A stretch of DNA of 64,000 bases, from NCBI GenBank assembly GCA_015039365.1, contig WION01000168.1:1-64000 (forward strand), read 5' to 3'. The translations under genes were made by a program, and so were the position numbers. Origin of the DNA: Amanita rubescens. Lineage: Eukaryota > Basidiomycota > Agaricomycetes > Agaricales > Amanitaceae. The notes under the pieces are model-generated. The model was not told the origin of the DNA and ran no database searches. It saw nothing but the letters and a program-made list of their open reading frames with translations. Below are positions 47,155-59,535 of the stretch, in pieces; positions within the stretch are counted from its first letter, which is position 1, and every line of letters starts with the position of its first letter.

Positions 47155-49893
47155 TTACTGACTCGCGTCTGATGCCGTCCTGTCATCTGGATCTTCTTCA
47201 TCTGAGGTAATGATGATAGCGCGCCCCGAAGGCTGTCTACTTAAAACTCTCCTCGTAAAATTTGCCTTGAATGTACCCAGCTTCTTGTATCTCTCGATGT
47301 ACTCATGCGCCTCGCAAATGATCCGCTTCCATTTTGCTTCAGAAAGTCCATTGATAGACATTAGTAAGTCGTGTGTCTCTGCACCCCATTCCGCTGCTGA
47401 GAATTTAGCCGTATCTGGTTCAAACCACCCCGTTGACCATTGTTTCAATGCCCTCTCAACCTTCCAGTGAGAAGAGGTTAATAAGAATCATGCTCAGAGG
47501 GAAGTACTAGTACATACAGCAACAGTTGCCAACGCCAATGCAATGCGTGGCGGTTTGTCTGTTCTCACAGTTGGAGATGGAAAATGATTAACAACTTCCA
47601 AGTAATGTGCAAATGCGTTGAGAATGCACTCGTGTTGGAAAGAACCTTTTAATGCCTGTGATATTCATTAGATACGCATACTACTAGTCGATGAAATCAT
47701 GAAACGAGATCACTTACATCGTTCCCGTCCATTCGGTGTTCATGGTTGTACCTATACATGTACGGAAATACATGGTCCTCCAACATAATTGTCTGCCCTG
47801 TTCTATTGGCTTTGACTCGTGCTGGAGGCACAGCCCACTGAACATATTCTTCAATACGAGCCGGTTCAGCAAATCGGGAATAACGTTTGAAAAAATCCTC
47901 CACGGCGCGTTCTGCGCGTTCAGCAAATCCACTGCGGAAATCATATACGTGTTGGCGTAGCTGAAATAAAGAAAATCAGTCCAAGAACGCGAAAACGGTG
48001 GGAATGACAAACAAGTGGGTATACTGCATCTTGCTTGGGTGTAAGAATATGGCTAGATTCCGGGAAAAAAATCTCCCACAACTTTTGGGCGTAATCAAGA
48101 TATATGTTAGCATCCCATGGTTCACCAAAACAAGCGAAATATCTGAGAAATCTGGGGACAACAAACACATTCCATTTATCTAGATCAGTGCCCTTTGGAA
48201 GGCGTTCAATTGTCCAACTTGGCCTTTCCCCACTTGAAAGCTGAATCTCTCCGGATGTTTGCTCTGCTTGTTGGACCCTGATAGGAATTTGTGCTAGCCG
48301 GCGCCGAGCCTTTTCACCTCGGCTATAATAGCCTGCACGTCGTTTTGTCTGGTAATCACCCCGTGCTCATTTGAACCCGTTATTGACTTGTTCATCGCCA
48401 GTTGAAATAGGAAACTCACCAGTTGCAGCTAGGGCAGGTTGTGATGACGTAGTAGCAGGGGCAGGAGGGCGGCGGTCATGGTCACCTTGCATTCCTTCAA
48501 ACCATGTTGTTAAGTTACATTGCTAATCAAAATCGGAAACTTACCGGCTGCAGAAGACACAGGTTGTGATGACCTGGCAGGCGCAGGAGCAGGCGGATGA
48601 CACCCGTGAGCGGCCAACTTGCGTTTAGCATTAGAGCCCCCTATAGCATCCGAGTCGCCATCTTGCAAAATATGGCTTGACCGGACAAGCTTGTCTGCAT
48701 TTTTCTGAGCCCCCATCCAAACATGAGTTTGCTTTATACGTCGAAGAAATGAGAAATACCTTGGTTTTCGCATAGACCTCCTTAGCAGTAACCACGACTC
48801 CGTGACGCAAGGCATCGCCTTTGTTTTCCGATTCATTCATCAGCTGGTCATCGTCTATGAGGTCTTCCGGGTCTTCCTCTATCTCCTCTTCCCCCTCCAC
48901 CTCTGCCACTTGTCCCACTTCCACTTCCACTTCCTCTTCCTCTTCTTCTCCAAACTGAGATTGTCTATCCTCTGCAATGACATGAGTTACGGGTAATTGG
49001 ACTTGGTATAGGGTCATACCTTCATAATCATGATGTGGTTGACGTCTTGAGGATGCTACAGCACCGTGAGATTGCGGCGGGCTTGGAGTACGATTAGCGC
49101 GCCAGTTCAGAACAGTACCGCTGACTGAACGTCGCAAAGAGTTGCTGGTGCTTTCAGTGTTATCGTTGGAAACGGATGCCGAGCGTATAAGTTTTGGAGA
49201 CCTGAGAGATATGGATTAGGTACATTAAAGTAATGTCAATATATTAATAACTTACCGAGTGTTGTCCGCATCGCTCACACCCTCTATGTTTCGCTTGCTT
49301 CCTGCTCTTACTTCATCACTGGCACTCCGGAGCAGACCCGATGCTTCCTTACTAGAGGATGGCTTTCCTCGTCCAATTGCTGGCTTATGGTAAGCCAAGT
49401 TTCCATGAAAGAAGCATGATACCCACTAGCCATAAGGTTGATAGTACGTGCAATCTTCTTGACGTGTGGCATAGGCAATGAGTTTGTCCATTGCGCGTCT
49501 TCTGCTCGAAGGCTTTTCTGGATGTCAGCGATCTCTTCCATGGGATCCGCTGCCTCGTCCGCTGCCGGTGCTTCATCTAGTACCATTGGCGCACTAGAAC
49601 TAGGGCAGGCGGTGACTTTGGCTTGAGTCTGGCGTGGACGTGGGAGATCCGGCAAAGCAGGGCGGGCATGCAGTGTCGTCTCCCTGAACGTATAACGCTT
49701 GGTCTGGGCCTGGGTGGCGCCATCCTGCCAGATTAGATACAACGAGGTCAGAAATGCACAAAGTAAGGGAGACGTAAACGAACATCATTGGGAGGTATGC
49801 TTGAGGCCGGTTCCGTCGTCTTCTGTCGGGGAGGCATGAGAAGGCTTGCAGGTAATCGACGGTATTTAAGCTCACCTGCACGGCGTCCCCCAT
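47155..49893 (-). CDS. DUF6532-like fungal transposon-associated protein
   Basis: Multi-exon minus-strand gene; function unknown. The start near 49,893 (MGDAVQ) is the first plausible ATG; a GTGAGC donor follows. Later exons: DGATQAQTKRYTFR..; MPHVKKIARTINLMASG; a strongly acidic stretch (EEEEEEVEVEVGQVAEVE, about 48,860-48,960); a basic SNAKRKLAAHG; Pro/Ala-rich linkers; then DYQTKRRAGYYSRGEKARRRL. The C-terminal globular part has FLRYFACFGEPWDANIYLD, PESSHILTPKQDAVYPL, VEDFFKRYSRFAEPAR, EDHVFPYMYRYNHEHRMDG, FQHECILNAFAHYLEV, ALATVAVERALKQWSTG and WKRIICEAHEYIERYK. This order resembles the DUF6532 proteins common in agaricomycete repeats. I did not verify every exon, so minor breaks are possible. 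Confidence 0.6.
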
Positions 49894-51240
49894 CGGGAAC
49901 GCATTGACCCTCAGCCTGAGATTATGCGATACCGTAACATGCTCTTAGCACATCACTGCCGTACAAAACAAAGTAGCGAATTTTTTATAAACACAGAACT
50001 TTGGTTTACGACGGTGTTGGGAATGGGTAACAACTTGATCTCTGTTTGTAAATGAGAGAAAGTGGGGTGGGCAATCAATCCCACCGCCTGAAACCCTCTA
50101 GCTTCATTCTTCTGAAGAAAATATATTGCTAAGTCAGTGGTCGGGCAATGTAAGAAAAGAGACACGAACTATTAGTACTCTCCATTGGAAGGCATTGTCC
50201 GTCAATCAAGCACTGACCCTCATCTCAGCAGATCATCTCCGATTCCGTAACATGCCCTCAGTGTCGGTGCCTCAGGACTGAACTAACTTAGAGAGATCGG
50301 TAAAAAATTTAACACGAACCTGATGGTACTACTATAGCCCGCATCTGAGTTTTGGTGCGTGAGATTCCAAAAAGCGGGAGTCATCCCATCAACAGTACCT
50401 GGGCTGGCATTATACTTTATAGGATAGATATTGCACCTGGGATGCAACACAAGAGGGAAAACACAAACCTTTCATCGCAAGGTGTTGTCGTCTTTGGAGT
50501 TGATGTCTCTTGGCATTGGGGCATGAGGTAATGCATGCAATCGAAGATACGTAACTCACCGCTTCATTGGCTCGGACCCATATTGTCATAGATACCGTAC
50601 TAGTAAACACATACTAAAATTTGGCGCCGATCACTTCCCTGCTGCAGGGGATAAATTAATCAGGCGATATTAAGAAGGGCTCACCAGTTACATGATATGA
50701 TGCAAGCATTCAACGTGTATTCATTGAGCGCATCGCAGCAGACGGCGATAACACTTGGTCCTTCTTTATTGGAAAAGAAAGCACGGGCACAATTAGGATG
50801 GGCTCGCCAGTTACATGATATGGTGCGCCAATTCAAGTGCACCCATTGTGGGTACGGCAGGCGACATTAACGCTTAGAACGCTATCTCCGTGGCGTGGTA
50901 TCCTGTCGGGCTATCTTTTCTCGGTTTTGAAAAAAAAAAAGGGGCAATATTAGAAAGGACTCACCGGTTACATGATATTGTGTGAGAACTCATGGCGCAT
51001 ATCACGGCAGACGGCGATAACGCTTACTAGAAAGCCATCTCCATGACGTGGCGTCCTGTCCGACCATCTTTTCTCGGTTGAAAAAAAAAATACGGGCGAT
51101 ATTAGAAAGGGCTCACCGCCGGTTACGTGATACGGCGCGACAATTCAGGGCATAGTACTTTAATACGCGTGCCGCCCTGTTGGACCATCTTTTCTTGGTT
51201 AGAGCATCACGCTCTATTTTCTCACTGGCAGGTCCATAAT
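49894..51240 (-). repeat. Diverged tandem copies of a leader segment upstream of the 47-50 kb gene
   Basis: At least four blocks share the order GATATTA, GAAAGGGCTCACC (on the minus strand a splice donor, GGTGAGC), GGTTACATGATA, a loose AT-poor spacer, CGGCGATAACGCTT and CATCTTTTCTCGGTT. They lie at about 50,665, 50,790, 50,945 and 51,095. Blocks at 49,900 and 50,210 share GCATTGAC/GCACTGACCCTCA and CGTAACATGC. They look like repeated 5' exons or promoters that have decayed. No other gene is seen. Confidence 0.6.
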
Positions 51241-51353
51241 TAGTGTGATGCGTTGGATGGAAAAGTATATAAACACACACGATGTCGACTCCGTCCTCCA
51301 ACCGTTACACCCTCTGCTACTAGTCTCTGCTCAGTGCCAGTACGCCTTTGAAC
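51241..51353. promoter_or_regulatory. Promoter region of the small divergent gene
   Basis: Contains TATATAAACAC at 51,266, about 88 bases before the start codon, a reasonable TATA box. Confidence 0.5.
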
Positions 51354-51913
51354 ATGGTGATGACTCGTCGAAGTGGAGCAAGCTCAGTGAATGCGTCCAG
51401 TGGAGCACGGCGGGGAGCGATGGACACGCCCGAGACACCCGAGAGGAGGAAAACCCAGTCACCCCGCTCCATTTCACCGGAGGTGGAGATGGAGGCTACA
51501 CTCGAGAGCGAAAGCGAAAGAAATCACTCTGAATCCCTCCAGGAGCAGCAACCACGGCCCTGGGATAATTGTAAGGATTGCGTTTTCTTGAAAATCATTT
51601 GTTTTGACACTGCATATCAGACTTACCACCATCACTGCATGCTGAAGCATTGCGCCGCGGTCTCTACATAAGACCCACTGACACTCCAGACGTCATTGCG
51701 CCGAACGGCGATCATGCCCATATTCTAATAAGCTCCGACATAGAAGCAGATCCAGGTGCCATTGTGCCAAGCAGAAATACCGTCCGAGCAGTGTCTGGCA
51801 ACCGTTCCACCCATCATCAATCATCTTCGCCAGAGATTGTGAGCCAGCAACCTGTATTGCCATTAACAGGTACCAGGCTGCAGCATAATCTTCGTAAGTC
51901 GTCAACAAAATAA
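51354..51913 (+). CDS. Small Ser/Arg/Glu-rich protein, unknown function
   Basis: Two exons (51,354-51,570 and 51,621-51,913) with a 50 nt intron keep frame and give 169 residues. It starts MVMTRRSGAS with a basic N-terminus, then TPETPERRKTQSPRS (phosphorylation-like) and an acidic ESESERNHSE stretch. The second exon reads LPPSLHAEALRRGLYIRPTD and then turns Ser/Thr-rich, ending ..LRKSSTK. It has no cysteines or membrane segment worth noting. It is divergent from the DUF6532-like gene. I do not recognise a family; it may act with the transposase or be a captured gene. Confidence 0.55.
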
Positions 51914-53777
51914 ATAAATAAACAAGCAATTTTGACTTACCGGTTGCAGCCCGAAACAGAGCCCTCCGCCGTCGCCTCTCTAAACCTCGCAAGAAGACCT
52001 CAGAACCTTCAAGCTCACGCAGTGCAACATCCAACACAAAGCCCACGAGAGAAAGGTTATCAGCTGGCAAAGGCGAGGTATTAGAATGAGTTAAATCGCT
52101 CTAAACCAGTAAATTAACACTTACCTTTTTAGTTTCATCTTCACGTCTACGGATTCGAATCCACCACTGTAAATATCAATGTCAATGATGGGAATGGAGA
52201 GAAGGGGCGTAGAAAGAGAGCCAACAACAAGTCAGACAATTCCACTTAGATGGAGTACTTACCGTTAGTAGAATCACACAGAATGTGAACTGCTGTGAAG
52301 TTACGGGGGTTTTGTCTGATTTAGCGCACCAAACACATTTCATTAAATAAAATATAATTGCATTCTATTGCTATGTTGCTCCCTTCAATGCGGCATAGGT
52401 AGCAAGCCATTGTGGAGGTTCTAGCAGTACTAGCCGCTAAAACAGTAGAGGCAGGCGTTCCATACTAAGTATTGGATTAATCGAGACCTTGTCTGCCCCA
52501 ACTATTGATGCATACTTGTGACGTGTCCCTTCCGCGAGCTCGGCCACCACACAGGGTAGCAGAACTCGAACCGTGCATGGGCTATCATGGGGGAAGAGGC
52601 TATGAGAGTGAACCAAAATAGAAGCAAATAGTACGGTGACTGGACCTCCTGTATTTCGATCGTCATCCTCACGCATAAATCACCGGCCCAGTTAACCATC
52701 ACGGTAGCCTCCATTCAAAAGACGGACGCCTGAAGAAATAAGCGCTGTGGTCCTGTCAAAAATGAAGGAAATGACGCCTCCACCTCAGAATACGGCGTCG
52801 GAATCGGTATGTACTTTTTGATCGGCATGAATTCTTTCTAACCTGTTTTTCAGATCTTGGACATGTGTTGCGTACTACGTTTTTATTTCACATGCCAACC
52901 GGTGATATTCATTCTTCTCTAGTGTCCAGCGACACAATCAGGTCAAAATTATCGCCAACGACCAGGGTAACCGTGTCACCCCTTCCTGGGTCGGCTTCAT
53001 GGAGAGGAACGACTGTAGTAAGTTTATTTGTCGAAATGTTGTTGCTTTCACTGCTGCTGCTTCTTAGTGGTCAATGACAGCGCGAAGAACGCTTTCCATT
53101 CCAACACGAGAACGAAGCGGCTGATTGGCCGATGCATGGATGACGATATTAAGAAAGACATGAAACACCAGCCATAGGGGACTTGGTGTTTTCTCTGATT
53201 GGGCCCCTGCATACTCGACCTCCTGTCTTTCGATCGTCATACATCATGCATCATCGTCCATCGCACAGAAATCACCGGTCCAGTTGACCATTACTGTACC
53301 CTCTGTTCAAAGACAAATGCCTGAAAAGTCACCCACGCTGTCATCAACGATCGCTGTACTGTGCCCAGCTGCCTAGTGACGATTTCCGCCATCTGCGTGC
53401 TCCGCGTCGACTGGATCTACGAATCCGCAACATATTTCAACAATCTAGCCAAGGTTGTCTTCTCCCGATTTCTCCGTCCGTATGCCGACGCAGTACGACT
53501 GGCCTGCAGATATCAAGACCGCCCGCATGTCCCCATTCCCGTTCTTACCCGACCATCGTATGTTTTTCCCCATCCCTGTGCCACACAATTCAGTATCCTC
53601 TAGCCCACAGTGCAGCAGCCTGTCACTCCACAGCTGCAAAAACCCTTTTACAGTCACGAATCTCTTTGAATAATCAGCATACTTGCTTCTACCCCGATCA
53701 AGGACTACGTCACTCTTCGCAATCCACCTACTATCTCGCCGTCCTATCGTCCTCGCTACCTCACACCTCCTCGAATT
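51914..53777. other. Fragmented region with a 120-bp direct repeat
   Basis: On the minus strand 51,943-52,066 reads ADNLSLVGFVLDVALRELEG and continues GLERRRRRALFRAATG, flanked by splice-like signals. It is probably one exon of an unknown gene that I cannot complete. The segment 52,610-52,740 is repeated at 53,195-53,330 (shared: CGACCTCCTGT, TTTCGATCGTCAT, AAATCACCGG, CCAGTT-ACCAT, ACC-TC-TTCAAA). Between and after them are short plus-strand frames of no recognisable kind that lead into the WEE1 fragment. Confidence 0.5.
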
Positions 53778-56725
53778 ATGAACGATGCTCCGGCATATGA
53801 CTCCGCATTACATTCTCCCTCCCCTTTGTGGCAACGGCCCTTGTTTCCAACTTCATCCAATGCTCTTGAACGAGACGGTCTATTTTCCAAGCTGCCTTAC
53901 AGACCACCCGCGCCGGCGCAAAACCACCAAGCATCTGATCCGAGTAGACCGCTGCCGATCACTGCGGACGACGATGAGGGCTCTATTTTCTTATCAACAT
54001 CACCCCCACCACCCTTCGCCCCTGTCTGCATCTCAACCGTTGAGAACCCCAGTGAAGCAAGCGCACGGGATTGCCGGTCGTCCCGCTTTGTCTATTAGAC
54101 ATCTCAATACTCCAGTGGCAGCCGTCAATGCCACCCATGTCGGTACGAAGCGCAAACGGTGTTCCCAGAATACGTCTACGCCGGTGCATTCACATACACC
54201 TTTGAGAGTGGCTGTGTCGAAAACCGTAGACCCTCACGTTACATCGCACTATATGTTTGATAGGCTTGCTCCTCTTGAAGCACCAAAGTTTGCAGCTCGG
54301 ACGCCGCAAACCAATGCTGAAACCGATGCTTATTTATGACGTCAGACCGCCACCCTCACCAAGCTCAAACTCGCCGACCTGAAAGATTCTGACGACGAAT
54401 TCTCGCCAGACTTGTGCTGTAATCTGGATGATGAGGTCGAGAGCTTCAGATCGACGGTTAACTTGGGTGGTCATGGGCGACATGCAAACCAGAAAGAAGT
54501 AGCCTCGGAAGCTGTATCTCCGGATGGTCACGTAACCAAGAGACGCCCTCGATCACGACCAGTTTCCGCAGAACTTCTTGAAAGTGCTTTTCGTTCATCA
54601 TCCTCGCCAAGCAAAGTAAGCGTTTTGCCAATTGGATTTTGCCACGCGCTAATCAACTGTATAGGTACCAGTGACAGGCACCAACTTCCCCACAACGCGA
54701 TCTCACGCTCGTTCGTCATCAGGATCTTCGATGGACACCGCTTCACCTAAGCCTCGGAAAAGAACCGGCGGCGCCACGCATCCTTACACCATCAGATCGG
54801 CACAACATCCCGTCCTTGGACGTGCGCCAATGAATCGAATCAGTAGCGGTAGCTCTGCGTCACTCTTCTTTGGCCCTTCCATACCGTCTGATATGCTTAC
54901 ACGTACCTGGACGAAGAGTAATGCCAGTCCTGTTCCTACGCTTCGGATCCCTCATCCTGTGGTCAAGACTCGTCACTGCTATAGTGGGATCGCAGATGAC
55001 CGCAAAAACTGGAATACGATTCAAGCAAGGGCTAATTCACCATCGCCCGGGTCGTCTCTGGCGAGATTTCCACGTCGGTCTAGCATGGATGACGATGAAG
55101 AAATGTTTTTTTGGTGGCGAATTGTACAACTCGTCGTTCCAGCTGCGCGTAACTGAAGATACTCCATCGCCTCATTCAAGAAGACGGGATCCTGGAACAT
55201 TACAACGTAAATATCGACGCGATTCTGGTGTGGTCATTAGTGATGATGATGACGGCTCGTCACCACACTCAGGTAGCAACGGTGAACATTTCAACATTGC
55301 ACCAGCCTCAATGAGTGCTGGCTCGCTTTATTTGGATGCGGACGACGGTCTCATTACGCCCGGAGTCGCACCTGAATCTGATTCAGGCTGGCCTGGGGTA
55401 TATTCGTTCGAGGAACAGACGACAATAGTCTTCGTCACAGCATGGATGGGCGAGATGCTGAAATGAATGTTGACGCTTTTATCATGAGAACCTTGACTAC
55501 TGCGTCCAAGAATACAAGCAACGGCATCAAGAAAGCACCAGGAACACCAGTCAAGAGGCAGAAAACAACTTTTCTGGGCATAGATAGACCATGGCAGAGC
55601 GCCATCGCTCCAAAAATTGGACCTCGATATCAACTCGACAACAGGACGGCGAAAGGTCCCCGGAAGAGTTTGCCTGCTGTTTTCCCGGATTTGTCACAGA
55701 CACGAAGATGAAACAGACTCGGAGCAAAAAGATGATAGCCCTATTGCAAGGAGGGATAAATATTCAGGCTTAGGCCTCGGCCGCCCACAACCTCTAATGC
55801 GAGAGAGTCTCCCTGCTCGCACTCGCCTTTTGATGTGCAGCAGCAGTAGCGGGGCTTTTTCAAGTGGCAGTGACTCTACACCCCACGCGCACGAAGAATA
55901 ACGGTACGTAACTCGTTTCTTTTTTAACGTAGTTTGATGCGAGTACTTGTTCCAGATAACTGGAGCATACCTCCACTTTCAACAGCCACCTTTAGAACAT
56001 TCCCAACCCGGAGTGCATCGAATTCCTCTACGTCAAGCACCAGTACTGTGTCGCCAACAAAACGTTCACGTCAATCCTACAGCGCCACAAAGCGACCAGC
56101 TCCAAGAGCATCGTCCTTAGCACGTAGAGTCGTTACTGCTTCAGGAGGAGAGCAACCAGGTCGCTTCGAGCGCGACTTTGGCGAGATAGATGAGCTGGGA
56201 AGTGGCGAATTTGGAAAAGTAATCAAGGTACGATCGAAGAACAAAGGCAATCACGAGTCATTTGCAATCAAGACATCCAAACGGCTCGAGGGTGCGAGGC
56301 ACAGGTATGCCGTTCCTCAGCAAATTTTCCACCTCGGCTAATTGTTCATAGGCTCCGGCTGAGAGGGGAGGTGGACGTTCTAAAACATCTTGCTCAGCGT
56401 TCAAGGACGCCCGCCGAACATCCAAACGTTCTCGGGTATATCGACAATTGGGAGGGAGATGAAGCCCTGTTTATTCAAACCGAATTGTGCGAGTCTGGGA
56501 ATCTGGCCCACTTCCTATGGCAATATGGTCGAGTCTTTCCGCGATTGGACGAAGCAAGGGTATGGAAGATAATTGTTGGTCTCAGTAAAGTAAGTCATAT
56601 GGTCTGCCGAGGTACATATCATATCTTATCGGACCTTTTATGGTCTCCGATCTATTCACGAGGCTGGGGTCATTCATTTGGATCTCAAACCGTCCAACGT
56701 TTTTCTCACCACAGCTATAGCAGGA
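53778..56725 (+). pseudogene. WEE1: Captured, truncated WEE1 mitotic kinase gene
   Basis: WEE1 phosphorylates and inhibits the mitotic cyclin-dependent kinase. The long disordered N-terminus is recognisable (SASQPLRTPVKQAHG; SHYMFDRLAPLEAPKFAARTPQ; KLADLKDSDDEFSPDL; TASPKPRKR). The kinase domain begins with FGEIDELGSGEFGKVIKV, FAIKTSKR, HPNVLGYIDNWE, LFIQTELCESGNL and reaches IHEAGVIHLDLKPSNVFLT. It then ends: no DFG, APE or C-lobe follows. Lesions: a frame change near 54,010, TGA at 54,337-54,339, a frame change in the T-run near 55,108, and an intron acceptor near 56,641 that lost its AG. Introns are retained. Clearly a dead copy; an intact WEE1 must exist elsewhere. Confidence 0.85.
54975..55152 (+). 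repeat. Internal WEE1 segment duplicated at the breakpoint, first copy
   Basis: About 175 bases of the WEE1 N-terminal region, around GGAATACGATTCAAGCAAGG, that recur at 56,716-56,893 with about 90 percent identity. Confidence 0.85.
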
Positions 56726-56893
56726 TCACACACGAGCGCAAAACCTGGAATACAATTCAAGCAAGGGCTAATTCACCATCACCCGATTCGTCTCTGGCGA
56801 GGTTGTCGTTTTAACAACAGCGTCGGTCTAGCATGGATGACGACGAAGAAATGTTTTTTAGTGGCGAATCGCATAACTCGTCGTTCCAGCTGC
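56716..56893 (+). repeat. Internal WEE1 segment duplicated at the breakpoint, second copy
   Basis: Second copy of 54,975-55,152. It replaces the rest of the kinase domain right after the catalytic loop, marking the rearrangement junction. Confidence 0.85.
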
Positions 56894-58980
56894 GCATGAG
56901 CCGAGCCGGGCCAGGTCTTCAAGTGCCGGGCTTGTGGGGCTCACGGCCTGGCTCTTGGGATTGTAGGCTTTGAGCAGACTGCGAGGCCGTGGCTTTGTAG
57001 GCAACAGTTCAGGTCACTGCACCGGAGTCGTCGGGTTGATATGGCCAGCACGTCGAAATTTCGACGCGCCTTCCAAATCAGGCATGCATCATGTGACGCA
57101 CTCTTTTTTTTTGGCTACATTTGTATACCGCTTCGCATACCTAAGACGCACTCCCATTATCCCACTGCCCAGCGTTAACATTGGTGAGGGGAGCTCAAAA
57201 GCGAGAGCTCACTGTGGCTACAAGAGCCTCAGCCTCGATTGCGTAGCGGTGGTCCGAGGAAATGAGATGAGGATATAACGGTCGGAAGAGCCACGGGCGG
57301 TTATCAGGACGAGGTAAGTTCCTTGTTTGTTTCTCTTTCATTCCCCTCCGACTGACAACTGGTAACGGCAGGATGACCTATGTTTGAATGCCTGGGACAC
57401 CTGGGATGCCATATGCTGCGATGGAAGACCGGCGAACTTGCATGACTCGGGGAGTAGTGAGGTAAATTCTCCCCCACAGGACGTGTCCTGGGGAGAGCTG
57501 GAAAAGGCATGGATGCCGGGTAAGTTCCCGGTATCATTCCTGTTGATAGTAAGGCCGACGTGCTTCTGTTTAGATACAGATTGTTCGCGAGGATTTATTT
57601 CCTCACACGTTTCATTTCCACGAGAGGGAACAGGCTAAAAAACACAGCCCGTTGTGGAGAGGAGGTGCAGGTGAGCAAGAGGGACGAGAGCAGTATTCCT
57701 GGACAAAGGTATGTTCTGCCTTGACCCTTTCTTCTATTCCATGCTAACCGCTTTGACAGCTTCTCTTTATTGATTCTTAGGGCTCAGAAGCGAGTCCTTC
57801 TCAGCTTAGCACCAAGCCAAAGCTGGAAAGCGTCATCAACATCACAAGCCGCATCCACAACAACTTTGAAACACGTCAACCATCCCACCGAGGCTCAGCC
57901 CCTCAACTTTACTGACGGTTTATTAGTCTCATTTAACAGTTCCGCTGGTGCGTATGGCGTTAGCCTCCGGTGGCAATAAACTGAATGTTAATTGTTAGTA
58001 CGTTGATGATAGCGGCTGGGAAGATAACAACGTCTTTCAATCCGGCGCTGAAGACTCATCACCTGCGCGACCTTCTCCCGGTAAAGTTGGAGCGGCTCGT
58101 AAGAGTATTGGAACTAGGAAATCAAGAAAGTCGTCATCAGCCCACTACATGTCGTCCCGCTTTCTTCGCCGACTCGAGATTCGTATCACGCAGTCAACAT
58201 CAAGTTTCCGCAGTCAGAGTATATATCAACAGATGTCGGTAATGCCTGAAGCACGTACTACACGCGGAACAGCACCAGTTGTTCATAATGTCTGTGCTAC
58301 GGTCCTAACTTACAGACGACGTTATCATTGGATACTAATACCCTCTGACGCAAGTCCTGCGTTTCAGGTGGGCGTCGGGTGGAGGAGGAGAGGATGGTGT
58401 TCAATGGCTGGCCCAGTGGCGGGTAATGTTTTGCCTCCTTGTCGCTATCGCGTCTAAATTCAGGCTAACATTGTATCTGCATAGCTTTGTCCAGTTTTGC
58501 GCACCATACACCAGCAGACTTGGGAAATGGGTGATGACCGCAAAATCAGTCCCAAGCCCCCCTGCTTCTTCCAGCCCAGTGGTAAGTCCTTATTTTTGAA
58601 TTTTCATTCACGTTCTGACTGCGTCGTACGCTACTGGTAGGCGCAGTCGTTGTTTTATATATGACCACCAGCTCGCCCAGGATGGCCCTCGAATGCACAA
58701 GCTGCTAGTTCCCACAGGACCATTGGCCCTGACTCCACCACGCGCCCAATCACGTTTGCGCCTTTGTTTAACTTGTGTCGCTCCATCTTGTGCTTCGCCT
58801 CCGTTGCCCTCTGTCTCGTGTATATCTCCCTTCAACGTTAATCCGACTCAGCAAGCTCTTCGGAGCTTGGCGGAGCCAGCATCTTAGGGTCAGGTTGGAC
58901 TGGGAAAGCTTATATCCGTAAAGATCCGTATCCTGGGAACTTTCCCATCGCTTAAGGACCCTCAAGTTAAACATATAAAA
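56894..58980. other. Gene fragments of unknown origin
   Basis: Several short exon-like frames with splice signals, none recognisable: DDLCLNAWDTWDAICCDGR at about 57,370-57,430; QKRVLLSLAPSQSWKASS at 57,780-57,840; an acidic frame YVDDSGWEDNNVFQSGAED near 58,000; and a basic RKSIGTRKSRKSSSAHY near 58,100-58,150. The pattern resembles further captured host DNA, but I cannot name the source. Confidence 0.4.
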
Positions 58981-59535
58981 GGGTGCTAGTTTCCGCATCC
59001 CCACCATTCTCTTTTCCTTCGCCGCTCTCTTCTCCCCCCTTGTCATCGTTTCCCCCTTCCCCTTGCTATCGTTTTCCTACCCCCTCAGTTTCCACACCAT
59101 TCTGGTCGCCGCCTCTGCCTTCCATCTTGGTCGCCACCGCTCTCCTTTCCCCCCGGGCCCTTGCCATGGTTTTCCTACGTTTGTCTCCCTTGCCGTTCGT
59201 CGTCCCGGGTCACTGCTGCTCTCGCCGTTTGGCGTTGTCTTCGCTCCCTTGCCATTCCTGCGCTCCCATTCCATGCCGTTGTTCTCTTGTACTCCCGTTC
59301 CTTGCCAGTCGTTCTCTTGCGCTCCTGTTCCTTGCCAGTCGTTCTTTTGTGTTTGTCTCCCTTGCCTTGGTTTTCCTACCCTCACACCTCCCTTGCTGTC
59401 CGTTCCGGTCGCCGCTGCTCTCCTTTAATTTTCCACATTCCCTTGTCATTGTTTTCCTACACCCCATTTTCGTACCCTCCGCGCGCCATCGTCTTCTTCA
59501 CTCATCATCTTCATTTAACTTCACCCCTTTGACAT
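58981..59535. repeat. Pyrimidine-rich low-complexity tract with short tandem repeats
   Basis: Almost no purine runs on the plus strand. It includes repeats of CGTTCCTTGCCAGTCGTTCT and of CCTTGCCATGGTTTTCCTAC-like words. Long ORFs here (58,983-59,537 and its shadows) reflect composition, not coding. Confidence 0.8.
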
